A DNA stretch of 64,000 nt from Paramacrobiotus metropolitanus (GCF_019649055.1 NW_026570246.1:930001-994000), one strand, 5' to 3'. Positions 11,801-25,269 are shown, counted from the first letter of the stretch. Notes: generated by a model from the sequence alone, not told the origin. Translations and numbers: made by a program.

Positions 11801-14497
11801 TTTTCTTTATACACTGCCGCACACATACAAACGAACCTTATCAGGCACGAGACGCCGCGATTGCACTTCCACCAGCAGCATATCACACGATCCATCCGTA
11901 ACCCATGCACCGTGCAGTTTATCAGAGAATCGTAGCTCTATTTTGCGAGTGGTTAAACAAGAGCCATCTGCAAAAATAAGTATAGATGCGCAGGGTAACT
12001 AGTTTATTAAACGTGCATCAGTATCAAGATGACCTAATGAATAATGCAGAAATACGTGTACAATAGTATTCGATAATCATCGTTTGTGAGACGAAGCAAA
12101 AGTGCCCAAGCCGGTTTGTACTACGTGAAAAATTAATTAAGTGGGGCATTCCATGTAAAAACTCCAATCGTAAAACATGTGATTATCCACATGATCAGAA
12201 CCACATTAAAATTTTACGACTATGATTGTACCATTTGTAGTGGTGATCTACTAATCGTAACAAAAAGCGTGCACAGTAGAGCACATGAGGTGATTGCATG
12301 CTTAATAAGTTGTTGGGACAGGGTGTAAATAAATGTTTCACAAAATGTCCATTTACGATAGATTAAAAGAAATTCGGGGGAAAGTTCATATGGGCTACCA
12401 ACTAAAAATTTACTACTTCGCACAAAAAACCCAACAAAGACAATCCACAGCTTCTACTATCAAAACAAGGTGACCATACAGAATCCATACAGAATTAGTA
12501 CTGTACAATACGCGCATACTGCGGTATGCACCAGTAGAGTAGTGACTATGCCGTCCGAGTACGTGTTCCAAACTGCAGGTGCAACTGAAGGTTTTAGAAA
12601 TTTTCAGGATGTGCAATTGCAAAATCGAAGCTGCTAGCTCCATATTCTATAGTAATAATAGTATTACAGTACCATATGTAATACAACACTAATAATGGTA
12701 ATAAAACGCACCGCTCCTACAGAACTGATGCACGTGGAACACAAACCAGGACATCAGACCCCCTTTAAAACGAAATCTGATTACAATTTACAATCAGAGC
12801 TTTGCAACGGTACGAATATTCATTCAGATCTCGTCAATTGAGGCATTACTGTTTACAATTAGTATTTTGCTATTTACCCCCTGAATTAAAGCCGCTTAAT
12901 TCTTATTATAAAAATTTCATGCATGAAACTGTTGTTATTACAGTACCGAACACCTCACGGTAATAAGCATAAATCGGGAACAAGCACAGAGAAAGGTTGC
13001 TGCTGTACTATATATGCCTGCACAACAGTGACAACACTATATATGAAAGGTCACTGTTCCCTGACTTCGCATTTCTCATCTGCGACTGACTGCGAGTGCA
13101 ACACCTTTAATGCCCAAAATTACGATTTCTAAATTCTCACAGAAAACCGAAACTGTTACACTAGCTTTTGTACTAGAACTGCAATTACAATCGTAATAAG
13201 ACAATAATAATACTGCACAATATCTAAATTATGCAGAAACGTTCTTTTTGTGGGCAGCCTTCTGAAGTATGTTTAAAATACTTCTCAGAAAACTCTTTTG
13301 TAGCGTATCAAAGACGGAAAACTTAACAATGAGTAAAACTGAGTAATGTTTGCTATAATACTGATAGTGTTTATTAGAAAAATTAGTTGAACTTGCGATG
13401 GTTAATTATAAGAAGATGGCGAATTTAAGCAGATTTCACTCGCTGTCTTATCACTCTGATGTTTAATAAACCGCTTAATCAGAGGTTCGTACTAGCATTA
13501 TCTATGTTAACTGCTAATCATACGTTGAAAGAATGGTGTTGTGCAGTATATTATGAAGTCCAAAATACAAATTTTTTGCGCAAAATCTCTAACGAAACCA
13601 CTGGACACCATTAGCTTATTACGATGAAAGTGTGACGAAAGGCACCCAACGCAACATATGAACTTAATCGTTTTACCAGCTTACTACAGTGAATTAAGAT
13701 TTCACTTCTACAGAGGGATTTAATACTATAATATTAGTCTGGTCACATTGTTTATTGATCAGTTTTTGCGTGAAACCGTTAACTTCAATCTTTATTCCAG
13801 TCGCCCACAAAATGGGCATTTTTCTTTTCTCAAAGATAAGGATGCAACTGGATGTTGTATGCGAGTACCAAGCGTTTCTGTTTATTTTTTGAAGCTTCTG
13901 TTCAAAATCAAAACAAAAAATACCCCACATCGTGGACATGGGGCAGCACAACAATAATCCTGCTTCGACCAGCGAATTAATTTTAAAGCTGAAAAATAAG
14001 ATTAAAATTTACTAGTACTTACTAAATACACTATGTGCAATTTTTTGAGATTTCATGATAGCAGCTGTTACTTACTAAACTGAGCAAACAAATTAAAAAC
14101 AAACCCAACCTTCTTCAAGTGTAGCCATAGCGACATTTTTTTCCCATAACGAAACTCATGAAAAGTACGCCCAAATACAACACGGGAAACTGAATTAATA
14201 AGTTGATTAATAAATGTTTCAAACACAACAGCGGAAAAGAGAAGCGGCATGTCAAAAATTCATACAAGTACAGTATACTCCCATATGCAACAATCTGTTA
14301 ATACCATTTCCTTAAAAGTAGGTCTACGTGATTTGCCAAAAAAATCCACAGATCCCTAGCACACACACAAGCATTAACCGTAACAGAAGACCCCGTAGCG
14401 CCGTCTGTGTTGCCCCGATGCTGCACGTAAGTAATACGGCAGCGAAGCAATAAAAACTTTGTGTGGCTCTAAATATAAACGCAAATACCACGTCTGC
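8887..14497. other. long intergenic region, no gene recognised
   Basis: About 5.6 kb of AT-rich sequence. ORFs up to 95 aa exist on both strands but show low-complexity or random composition, mostly lack ATG starts and are not joined by plausible splice sites. Non-coding RNA genes cannot be excluded. Confidence 0.55.
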
Positions 14498-15481
14498 TTA
14501 CACAGACCCTATCTCCATGTTGTGCGTAGCCGGGAAATCGACAGTGGCGTCACTTCCATCATCACTGGGCACCGCCAGCCGGCGCTCCTCTTTGGCATCC
14601 ACGTCGCTCGATTCCGTCCCATCCAGTTTGGGCGTCAAATCATCCACTTCCTTTTGCAGCAGTCGCACCTGCCGCTCCAGTACGCCCTTCTCCTGTTCCA
14701 TCTGCAGAACGTAGGTTATCAGGCGTTCCTTCGATAATGCGTTGAGATTAGCGGTCAAGACGCGCATATACTCTTGATCGTAGCCGCGATCCAGGGCCGG
14801 CAGGGAATCGATATCAGCATCGCCCGGACTGCTCTCCTCCGATGATAAGCCGGCTGTCTCGTCGTCAAACTGTTTATCATACTCCGATTTATGATCTTCC
14901 ATTAAAAACTGCGTGGTATTATACGGTGCCTGGGGGAAGCCCAGTGTGGTTAACTGATTACGCCGCTGCTCCGCCCGTATGGTCTCGCGCTCATCTAACG
15001 CTTTCTTCTCTTCCCATGTTAACAAATGATACGGCTTCCATTTGTGATCTTTACGCTGGCGCTGGAAACGTTTTCTATTGTTAAAAGTTTTTGGAAACTT
15101 TTGTACGCCTCGTTCTGACTGATCAGAGCCGTCGGATGGTGTTGGGCGGCGATCAGCGTCAGCATTGTTATTAAGACGCGGGTTGGCTGCTTTGCGACTG
15201 CGGTATTTACCTTTTCTATCCGCACTACCACGATGTCCAACAACATTCCGACGAAATCGACCCCGTCCGATGCTGGTCATTTCCGGACGACTGGCCGCGG
15301 CATCCACATGCGAGGCAGGCGACGCAATCATGGTATTAGGTGTGGGGGCGCTGCTGTCGCTGGTCGCGCTACTTACTATTTCGCTATTCTGCTTCCGATG
15401 TGCTCCAGCGGTTCTCTGTGCGTTAATGTAAGAATCTGCATTATGTGGGACTCCAGTCCCTCCGCCGCTTATGTCATCCAT
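14498..15481 (-). CDS. HEXIM1: HEXIM family P-TEFb inhibitor
   Basis: A single-exon gene encodes 327 aa from the ATG at 15481. Residues 136-160 carry an Arg/Lys-rich RNA-binding motif running into KWKPYHLLTWEEKK, and residues 186-196 carry the PYNTTQFLMED block; together these are diagnostic of HEXIM proteins. An acidic stretch follows (200-235), then a coiled coil (about 236-283) that serves for dimerisation and cyclin T binding. In known members the basic motif binds 7SK snRNA and the PYNT segment inhibits CDK9, holding P-TEFb inactive and restraining transcription elongation in the nucleus. Vertebrate HEXIM genes are also intronless. The N-terminal 130 residues are Ser/Arg/Asn-rich and poorly conserved. 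The gene is divergent from JAGN1, separated by about 1.1 kb. Confidence 0.93.
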   Translation of the reverse strand: MDDISGGGTGVPHNADSYINAQRTAGAHRKQNSEIVSSATSDSSAPTPNTMIASPASHVDAAASRPEMTSIGRGRFRRNVVGHRGSADRKGKYRSRKAANPRLNNNADADRRPTPSDGSDQSERGVQKFPKTFNNRKRFQRQRKDHKWKPYHLLTWEEKKALDERETIRAEQRRNQLTTLGFPQAPYNTTQFLMEDHKSEYDKQFDDETAGLSSEESSPGDADIDSLPALDRGYDQEYMRVLTANLNALSKERLITYVLQMEQEKGVLERQVRLLQKEVDDLTPKLDGTESSDVDAKEERRLAVPSDDGSDATVDFPATHNMEIGSV

Positions 15482-16591
15482 GATCAAAAGGTCTCCAAAT
15501 ATAGCAAGACAACCTCAGTAGAGGGAACGTTTTGGAGGCTTCGGGGAACACAGGGAAAAATATTCTGTGACCAGAGAAATTAAATGTAGAATATTTTCAA
15601 TATACTGTATATTGAATCTAAACGTCTACCGTTTAAAAATTAAAAACTGACAACAAAGAATTTGCAGAATTGTATGAACTGTGAACGCTCTTTGTCTTGT
15701 GAAACGGATTCACGAAAAACGATTGCTCTCGATTACCAACGTGAAACTGCGCACACTGATCGTTAAAATTATCGCAAAGACTCTTTTATGTGCTTCAAAG
15801 TACCAGCAGGATTCTGTCATTGGTTACCAACAAAAGTTTCGCAATATCAAGGGCGGGTCAGATCAGAGTCGAGCATGTTGATTGGCTGCAGTTACTTATA
15901 CACGCCTGTTGCTGTATTGTACTTCATGACGTCATAATGTTGGTTTTGCATTCTAGTAGAACAGCCAATGCTACCAGATCAAGCACCTGGCAGAACGACC
16001 AAGTCATGCCTGATCCCCCTGAATATCGTACAGTAGTGCCGCCGTATCGAAAACCTTCTTTCTGGATATTTATTTGTGTTTAACAACAATACAAAAATAT
16101 CTGAATTAAAAAGAGAACGAACATATAATAATAAGATATAACGAAATCAGGATTCTGCGGAGCGGCGTGTCACAGCTCCCTCAATATTTTTGATCAAGCA
16201 ATGTGAAAAAGCCAGGTTCTCAGCGAAGCGCATGTCTTATACAGTACTACTAGTCAGAGGATGTGCATTCCGCTTGCGCCTTGCGGCTTGCTAATAAAAA
16301 ATTCCAGACTTTGATCCCGATCGGTGACATACTGCAGAAATTTGTTATAAATTTGTTTTAATTTTCTGTTCGCTATTAAGTCTTGCTCACACAGGTCTGA
16401 AAGGAGTAAAAAAGTATTGTAGATGTGACTGCAAGCTTTTGCCTTTGTTTATATTTTGGGAATTGAACTAGAGTATAGTAGTTTTTCGTGAAATTGCATT
16501 TGTGACTTCGTCGTCTTCTTATCGATAGCATACGAAAAGACAAGCGATTGCTACATCAGTTTGTTGTAAGGTTTTTCGCTTATGAATTGTG
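15482..16591. promoter_or_regulatory. shared divergent upstream region of HEXIM and JAGN1
   Basis: About 1.1 kb lies between two oppositely oriented start codons, so both promoters must lie here. No TATA box or other element could be assigned with confidence. Confidence 0.4.
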
Positions 16592-18016
16592 ATGGCGTCG
16601 AAAGGATCTCGAGTAATTGGGACAGATGGGAGTGATTTCTCTCATCGAGAAACCGTTCCTCGTCGATATCAATTAAGGTGAGCTTGCTTCCCTTATCAAT
16701 TAAGGTGATTGTCAGGACTCATGATTCAGTGGGTGTCCGCTGAAGCGGCACATGTTAAGAACGAATAAAACTGGGATCCGATTGTACTTCATAGAAATGA
16801 CTTCCTCATGAATAAATAGTGCCTAAGTTTTAAACTTTTACTGATAATTGATAAATCGTGGTTGTTTAAATAAGTAGTAAGGACTGAGGTTGATACTTTA
16901 TAAAGTATTTTATCATTATAATAATATTATGGCTGTACAGATACAGTACAGTTCGTAATGGATAATTTTTATCGGTAAAGTCAGTAAAGAAAAAGTTAGG
17001 AAGTCAGTAAAGAAAAGCGGTATTTATCAAAGTGATAAAATGTGTGCTACGGTATGCTATTTTAGTTTTTTTTACAACCTGTAAAAATTGTTCAGAGTCC
17101 TCAGTCATTTTCTTTCGATTTTGGGTTAATTACAGTAACCAGTTCGCGATAATCTTCAGAGACATATGGGTGCATATAGGTGCATCGTCAGTATCGAGTA
17201 ATTTGTAATTATATATTTTACAGCCATCCGTAGATGTTTCGGAACCTGTTCATAATAGACATTTTATTAGTTTGGAGGATTATTTTATTAAAATTTTAAA
17301 AGAGGCTGTGAAAACTTGTTTACTGTTTTCATGAGTAAAGTGCCCTGAATAGCGGCGCTTATTGACCATTCAGACAATTACTTATAATTAGTAGCGATCT
17401 GCGCATCTCAACCGGAAACGCGAAGAATCTCTTCACTGTTTTCGCAGAGACTCAAGTGCGCTTTTTATAGTGCCCGATGTACCTTGGCAGACGATGAAGT
17501 GAGCGGTTGAAAGTGCGTTGTTTTCTTTTCGATTGCAGCATTCAGTACAAGGATAAACTGCGTCGGACGCTTGTGTTTTTCCATCTTCCGCTCTGGCTGT
17601 TGATGGTGGTGAAGATGGCTGACGATGCGCTGGACCGGCTGGACATTCTCATACCGGATTTAGCCGAACTCTCTGTGCCGAAGCCGATATTATGGGAGTA
17701 CATTTGGATGTTGTCCATTATTCCGTCCTGCTTCGCCCTGGCGTCGTTGCCGCGAAATCGCATCGGTCTGCTCAACTTGTTCATTTATGGTAACATTCTC
17801 TTGGGTATACTGCCGGTGATCGGTGGGATTGTTTATTATTTCTGGGAACTGGTCGAGTATGCGCAAGTGCGCCATACGAAAAATCTCTTTCTGGATTTGC
17901 CGGTTGTGGTATTATGGAATATTTTCTTCTTCTTGGCCCTACAAATCCACTGCTTCAGTTGGCATTTTGCCCGTCAACTCATCAGATCCTGGGATAAAGG
18001 TTTTAAGTCTCGTTGA
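16592..18016 (+). CDS. JAGN1: Jagunal homologue (ER membrane protein)
   Basis: Two exons, 16592-16677 and 17539-18016, join in phase 2 to give 187 aa (human 183). Exon 1 encodes the highly conserved Jagunal N-terminus MASKG...GTDGSDFSHRE. Exon 2 opens with SIQYKDKLRRTLVFFHLPLW and then WLLMVVKM, matching the first family helix, and has four hydrophobic helices in total. The C-terminus is basic (KGFKSR), comparable with the lysine-rich ER-retrieval tail of other members. Jagunal proteins organise the ER and early secretory pathway: fly oocyte ER clustering, human neutrophil granule and COPI function. The 861-bp intron carries a duplicated copy of the splice donor 27 bp downstream. Confidence 0.95.
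16667..16708 (+). repeat. 27-bp-offset duplication of the JAGN1 splice donor
   Basis: TATCAATTAAGGTGA occurs at the true exon 1 donor (GT at 16678) and again with GT at 16705. Use of the second site would add 27 nt that begin in frame with TGA after AGG, truncating the protein after 29 codons, so the upstream site must be the productive one. Confidence 0.75.
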
Positions 18017-18939
18017 AAACTCAGTCTGTTGTCGCTCATGGTTGGGCTCCTTGTTTTGGAAAAAATGGTTTTATTTTTCCCTGATACAATGTTATCTGTG
18101 TTTGCTGGTTGTGCCTTGCATTTAATTTGGACGAAAGTTTAAAATTGAAGACACTTTACGTGGAAAACTGAGTAACTCGGTATAAAGCGGGTCTTGAATT
18201 TGATATCACATTATGCAGGATTTGAGGTATATCTATATTTAAGAAGCAGAGTTTTTAATAATATTTTTTAGATCGCACATGTTTGCTTGCATATGGCATT
18301 GACAGTTATTATCTGTACATTGCTTACAACTTACAAGCAACGTGGAATCACTGGGCCCAGTCTTTTGATACGAGTTTAATATCTTTTAGTACTATACTGT
18401 ATGATTGTATCGTAATTTTACTTTGTTGTATCAATTAGCTGCGACTTTGCGCACGACAAACAACGAGAAGGTTCACAGCAAAATTTAATGCACAAGGGGT
18501 TTCATTGCCAGTGCATATCGTTCAACGTTCAAGAATGCAAATACAGTAAAAAAAAGCTGGATTTTAATCACGAATTCCATTATAGGATATGCAAATAATG
18601 CAGCAGACATTCTTTTGCGTAATTAGTAATATGAACGTCACGATAAAAAGCATGCCAACATTCTGTAGGTTAATAGCGACTAATCTTTTCAGCTGCAATA
18701 GGAAACGTCAAACCTGAAACTCAGGTCTTCGGGAATTAGCAAAACCAAAACAAAAACGAATGATAGTAACAAAAAGCCAGAAAAACCGATCGATAGTTGG
18801 TACCACCGTCCGAAGCAGAGAATCGGCTGGAAATGAGATGATTTTGAACAAAGGCATGCGGTGCACTCACACAGTCGGGCTATGCGCCAGCACGTCCAGG
18901 ATACCGACCATCCGTGAAAAATGAATATAAACCACACCC
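18017..18939. other. convergent intergenic region JAGN1/TMEM33
   Basis: About 0.9 kb containing both 3' UTRs. Antisense ORFs here (up to 99 aa) read into the TMEM33 3' end in the wrong frame. Nothing else is seen. Confidence 0.5.
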
Positions 18940-20886
18940 TTATTGCGCAGGAATCTGAGGAGCCAACTGGGAAATGAACCCAACACATTTGAGAATAATG
19001 TTGCTAATGGCCGCGGGAGACCGCATGGCCAAGCGCTCTGCCGCTAATCGCAGCTGGAAAAATGCTTGCCTGTAAGAAAATTGGAAGAATACAGTACGAG
19101 CATCATAAGCGCAGCGAAAATAAGAAATAACTGTAACTCTACCATACCGGCAGTAGGGATTTCGTCGCGAACGATAGCGCAGCTGTAGAAAGCGATAATA
19201 CATTATGGGAGCGAGCAGGAGAACTTTTCCCGTGAACACCATGATAACCGACACGGGCATCATCAGAATCTCTCCCAAGGCAGCCGTCATTAACATTCGC
19301 TGCTGTTCGGTCTCGATCAAGCGACCGACAGGCCGCAGCAGGGCCGCACCGGCTCCAATTTCCTGCATTTAACCAATACACACTCCTGTTAAACACGGTA
19401 TTTCAATCCAATTACGTTTACACGGCAGCATTACATTTCCCAGTTTGACGAAGAATGCCATCGAGTGAATGCATGCAAATATGGCGATGGGCATCAGGAC
19501 AACTGCAGCATATAACCGTGTTCTAATACACAATTCTATAATACGCAAGATTGGCATTTAAAAAGGGGATAACGTTCACTCACAGGTGACAGGAGATCCA
19601 ATCACGAACAGCACGCAGTACATAAGGTAATGGCAGCTGTCCTCTATCAGCAAGGTTTGGAATAACTGGGCATAGGTCCTTTCCGCCCCGCGATTACCTG
19701 GTTCGCGTGTGCGCTGATACAGGCGCAGCGCACTGCTGGCGGCCATGGCCAACAGAGCTTTATAGTATGCGTCATTTCCTCTGAAATGACACGTACATTC
19801 AGTACATTAGCATTCAGTACACCGCACCTTTAATATCGTAAATTTAATTATTTTAAGAACGCATTTTTCTTTAAACAAAATTCACCATTCTCTAACGTCC
19901 AGATACGTACCCGAGGGTAGTCAAATACAGGATGGAAAATATTACGACAGATAATCTGTAAAACAAATGAAATTCGTCAACCACGACAAGTTTACAACCA
20001 TATAGTGTAAAGAATGGAACTGCCACCAATTACAGACGAATAGCATTGGTGCTCAAAATTTCAGATTGACGTAAATTCATGAAAATTCACCTGGTTAAAT
20101 TCAAAAAGAAAATCAATCGGGCGTTCCGAAACGATTGCCTGCAACGAAAAATTAAAACCACGTCACCGATCAATTATTCTGCTACGGCTGCATAAACTAC
20201 TTATATCAACGTAAGCACAATGTCGGCGATCCCTAATTTTCAGTACCGGACAGGACGCCGCAACGTTGCGCTTTGTACAAAATATATAATCATTAAGTAA
20301 TTATATCAGTAATTCACTATTTAGCAATTATGAGTTTTATACCACACGGCGCACGCCATAATCAATTAGTACAAATCTACAATTATGCCAATCCTAACTG
20401 ATTAATTCGCTAGTATTTTCCACAATTCTAATTTTCAATGTACTACTTATACTAATTACCGTATTAGTAATACAGTAAGGTGTTACTGCGATGGTTAGTA
20501 AAAAAATGTCGAATTCCCACACGGGAAGAACAAGCTGCAAGCAGCAATCTTTTCTGGAACCATAAATCAAACTGACAATGGGTGTAACAAGGACGCGAAA
20601 GAACAGCGGATTTCATTAGTGCTAGCAGCTAGACAGCATTTTCCAAGTACTTCATCGAATTTTATTTTACATACTATTATCAAAAGAGTACGAACATTAC
20701 GATTTTTTAAAAACCACCAGGAGACAAAAAGACGTGCGTATTTCGTAGCGCCACTCTCTCACAAAACCAGTACAGTACACTGACTGCGAAACTTCTGTTT
20801 ACCATCAGTCCCGATCTGCGTCCGGGATATGTTGGTGGTGCATCTTGAGCATTCGAAGCCGGTGGTGTTCGGTCAGTGTCGGCCAT
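18940..20886 (-). CDS. TMEM33: TMEM33 / Pom33 family ER membrane protein
   Basis: Seven exons close in phase: 20886-20768, 20138-20091, 19955-19911, 19780-19584, 19502-19435, 19362-19148 and 19069-18940, totalling 273 aa (human 247). Diagnostic stretches are ALLAMAASSALRLYQ, LLIEDSCHYLMYCVLF, GEILMMPVSVIMVFTG and PIMYYRFLQLRYRSRRNPYC, then a C-terminal FISQLAPQIP. These match TMEM33 throughout. The family shapes ER tubules and nuclear pores (yeast Pom33/Per33), binds reticulons and modulates the unfolded protein response. The four C-terminal exons are secure. The first donor (TG|GTTTTG) is weak, so the join of exon 1 to exon 2 is less sure although its phase fits. Confidence 0.9.
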
Positions 20887-21556
20887 CCTCTAAAAATAAT
20901 AATGTCAATTTAGGAAAAACAATGGAATACAACTGGTTCGAGAAATTCCACGTTGAGTGTAGAAATTAGAAATAAATCGATTTTTCAGGTGCTCCAGATT
21001 CAAAACTGAACCACTGACTGATACGCTTGGAGATGGCAAGAATGTGACGATGCGAGTTTCGCCGGAACTGTGCGGTTGCCTTTGCGACACTCTTCGTGTG
21101 ATATCCCCTCCGTGTCACCGCCTCACCGGTCAGTTTTGGGTGCTAGGCGGAGTTTCCCAAATGTACTACAGTAGAACATAAGTAGATTATTGTTTCTGAC
21201 AAGATTATTATTTTCTGGGTCTTTTCTAAATTCATTTTCGCTACTACACTGCACAAAATTTTTACTTTTTTTTATAATAACGAAATCTTTTCCATCGACC
21301 AAAGCAGAACTCGCACACTTTTGTGCCTGCACTCAGCTTGCGCGGTGGCGAAATTTGCTCTTAGATAACGAAATCATTTGGATTGAATTCAAGAATAAAA
21401 GTATCAGAAAATCTCCAAAATAATCTAAAATAAACGTGCGAGTACAGTATGCTTGCGCTGATCCTGAATTCGTATCTTTATTCAATTGTTTAATAATTTA
21501 TCACAAACAGATCAACATCAACACAGGCAACAACAGGGAAAATATAAAAAAGCAAA
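20887..21556. other. intergenic region upstream of TMEM33
   Basis: The TMEM33 promoter and KIAA2013-homologue 3' UTR share about 670 bp. A minus-strand AATAAA (plus-strand TTTATT at 21477-21482) lies about 75 bp past the upstream gene's stop. Confidence 0.55.
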
Positions 21557-24484
21557 TCAAGCAGTATACCGTGACGGCCTTTTCGCCGGCGCATATGACT
21601 TATTATCCTGATTAAAATATTCATTAACAACAAGTCGTATTAAAAATATATGAAAAACAGCAACCAATAACGCCACGCTTATCCAGAATAAGGCCGGCAG
21701 TCCTCCTAGACTGTGGCCGTGTTTGTGCTCCGCCAAGACATGGTGAGGATGAGGATCCGACTCCTTGATTTCTTTTACATGCAGGGTATGTTTTAGCTCC
21801 TCCATGTGCTCTTTATCGGAAGTGATATACAGAATGGCAGTCAATGGGTCAGTTAATTTCACCGGAAATTCCTGCATTTCTTTGGTCAAAGCGACTGGAG
21901 GATCCAAACATCCCGCATCGCAAGCGTAAAAGGTTTTATCGGAACGATCAACCGAAACCTGTTGCAACCAAATTATCAGAGAAATGCCATAAAGCAACAG
22001 ATAATAGAACAGAAATAAAAAAAAGGGAAAGCAAAAGCGAGGACTGTGTGACCGGAACTCCGGTTATTTGTGAAATTCGCCCCTAAAAAACTTTGCTATG
22101 CGCTGTATAGTCACCTGTAAAACTGGTTTGTTTTCCGTTTCTTCTCCCACACGTATGGCTATATTCAAATGGGCATCCGCTCCATAAGCAATGCGCCGGA
22201 AATCGTAATTTCGATGCAATTCGGATGGATGCATCCACATTTCCAGATGCTCGTAGCCAAAAAAGCGAAGCCCGCCGAGACTCAAAATAAAAGCCTGTAG
22301 AAAACCTTCCGCTCCCATGGCAAGAAAGCTGAAAAACACATGAATATTTGAGCAAATGAAATTACGATACATTAAATTTTGGTCTCGGACAGTCCACATA
22401 GCAACAAGTCTGTGCTCATGGGAAAACTAACTTACTGAAATTAGCTGAATTAAATGAAATTATCTGGAAAATAAATAACGGAAAAGAATAAACATCCATA
22501 CAGAAAAACCGCAGAGCAAATATACAGTAACTAGACATATTTACAATGATACGTGGTAGTGGTACAACCTTATTTACAACCTTATGGTACAACCATAAAC
22601 CGTCTGAGACCTTTAATCAGTTTAATGTATAATTTACGTATTCAGAAAGTCAGAAATAATTGCAATCGCAGGAAAAGAAGCCTTCAAAAAATGGGCGTCA
22701 ACAAAAAAAAACTGAACGAGTTGACTTCTGGTAGTTGTAATTGTTTACATTATTTTTCGTACTTGCCGCATCCTTGTTTCATCAGAGTCAACCGCCACAA
22801 ATGCGACACTCGGACGATTTCCTCGACAGAACGATAGCTGGACCACAGGGAAGATGCCTGCAGAGTGTTGTGCGTGGCATAGCAGTGTCCGGCACTTTTC
22901 GGTGCCTCCAATGTCGGTCGGAGGGTCAGGAGTTGCTCCCTGGATTTGACGTCCTTCAGCTCCTGACTGGAGGATTTCTCGAAGCACAGCGCATAGTATA
23001 CGGTCGCGTTAATTTTATCTCCATTGTACACATTGGCAGCCTTGGAATAACTTATGGTAAAACCAGATTTCCATAAGGCCTCCCACACCATCGAGTGGCT
23101 GTTCAATAACATATCCATAGGGATGCCAATAATGGAATTGTACAAAGCCTGTGACACAGTCCACAAAATATCAAATCTGGTGAATTTCAGTCAGCCATCT
23201 AGATTGTCCGTGATAATCGGAAATTAAGTTTGAACTTATCAGAAACACGATTTACAATAATAGAAATACGCAAATATGTGACAAATAGCCAAATACCCAG
23301 CTCCGAGCAAGGATGTGAAATCGCCGGTATGTCACGTCATTAACAACTGAAAGATGTACAATAATGAAAGTTTATTAAAGTACTAGATTTTACCTGTACT
23401 TCATCAATTGCATTGTTCTTTATCTGTGCAGTATTGGCACTGTCCACAAACGATTCGTAACTTATGACTGTTACTATCTGCCGCTGTATTCGTCCGCCCG
23501 CTTTCAGCGTAATTCTGCAAATGCAAAATTAAACAAATTAACAGAATACCGTGTCAATTACGTTCATGTCTTCACGATGAAGTTTCTCTCTCTGTGATTA
23601 TTTTGGGAAGTACAAATAAAGAGAACCAGAGACGGCAGTCTATCCAATGGTTAACGTAAACAACTTCAATTGGTCACTTACTTTCTGGAATCAGCGAGTT
23701 TCGGTCTGGCGATGGCAATCACGGTTTTCTGACTGGATCCCGCATTCTCCACAATCCCTGAGACGATTTCACTGTCGCGTGCCTTTCCGTCCAGCACGAC
23801 AGCCTCTTTAATTTCTCGTAAATTTGAATGCAGAGTGATCTTCACTTCCATATCCTCCGCTGATGGATTATAGAAATCCACCGTCTCCACTAATAAGTGC
23901 GGAATCTTGCGGTGCGCGGCAATTTTCCTGCTGACTTGCAGGCAGACATGCGACGCTTCACCGAAGCTCTGTAGTAAATGCACGGTTCCCTTGCGGAAGT
24001 CCATCACCGTCGCCGCCGTCTCGTCCAAACTCCGTCCCAACAGCGGACTATTCACCGTAATGCTGACCAGCGGATAATATGGCACTGTCTCAAAATACCG
24101 TCCCTGCCGTATGAGTAATTTGGACAGGGACTGTACGACGCCCAGGGCAATATAGCCGTTGCCTGTGAAGGGAAAGTAGTTGCTCTCCACTTCGTCGTAA
24201 TGCAGACTGGCGTCGAAAGTGTGGATGGCGTCTTTGAAATCTTCCAGACGCTCTTGCAGGCACTGAAAGGGGACAAAATGTGCGGGTCGTGTCCCGCGCA
24301 GTCGACGGAACAGGACGGGTATGGCGTAGAGAAACATGCTCAAACCGATTAGCAGGAGAAAAATACGGCGATAATTCAGGGTGATCTTCATATCGGATAA
24401 TAGTTGAAGCGTGCGGGAAATATGCGGCCACATCCTGAGGAATACCAGCCATGCGCAGTTTCTCACACTATCCGGGATGCTCAT
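21557..24484 (-). CDS. KIAA2013: KIAA2013-like two-pass membrane protein
   Basis: Five exons close exactly in phase: 24484-23682, 23514-23394, 23148-22763, 22328-22115 and 21958-21557, giving 641 aa (human about 634). An N-terminal signal-anchor helix (about 41-59) precedes a large luminal domain, and a second helix lies near residues 592-616 with a short basic tail. Family-like segments include [13 protein letters not shown] near the N-terminus, [18 protein letters not shown] in exon 4, and [14 protein letters not shown] with the [20 protein letters not shown] stretch in exon 5. Function of this family is not established; it is expected in the secretory pathway. The exon 5 loop before the last helix is His-rich ([13 protein letters not shown]), which could bind metal, but this is speculation. 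I assign the family from memory of the human protein's architecture. Confidence 0.78.
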
Positions 24485-25269
24485 GGCATCTTTACTTCGT
24501 CCCCGTTATCAGCGATGAGCGAGACAGCTGCTGATAATGAAACTGTAAAACTCTCTGCTTGACAGATAGCGACAATCCAGTCTTGACAGCAGTAACCGTG
24601 CAGCAACAATCTGCAATCCTATAAGCTTGCCTGCTGCACAGTTTGCAAAATCTGCAAAAAGGAAAGCTGAAAGTATTGTTTCCAGCTTTTAAAAAAGCAC
24701 GCTTTAAAAGAGCAAACACTAGGAGACTTTAACAGTTTATCAGTCCGAAACTATTACGACTTGTTTAATGAGTGCGTCTACCAAAAAAACAGTAGCAAAA
24801 CGAAAACGTCGAAATACACTACATCGTATCAAACCACAACAAACTCTCTTTCGTACGATTTACAAAGTGCACGTACGTACACTGTGGACGTGACAATGGT
24901 GAGCTGGAAGGTGCGGTAAACTTCGGACGTTAAAAACTGATTGACTCAAAGCCAGTTTAAGGATTGAAAATTAATAAGACTTTGTCCGTAACAAAAACTG
25001 AAATAATACTTAAGTATGTAGGATTTGTCTATCTTAATACGGGATAAATATTTTTATTCTTAATTAAGGAATACGAATAAGAGTAACAACCACATCGCAC
25101 ATCAAATTCCGTGTTTCCACAAAAACACAGACAAGATTGACATGCAATTTTCCATTTTTTTTAATGATACACAGAAGATACTCAGTTACTAGACTGTCAA
25201 ACATCTGAATGATTATCGAAAAAGAATTCAGGCGACCGATAAATCTTAAGACGGTCAAATACCAGGCAC
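24485..25269. other. intergenic region
   Basis: Holds the promoter of the KIAA2013-like gene and the 3' UTR of PRCC. A minus-strand AATAAA (plus-strand TTTATT at 25053-25058) lies about 215 bp beyond the PRCC stop. No other gene recognised. Confidence 0.5.
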
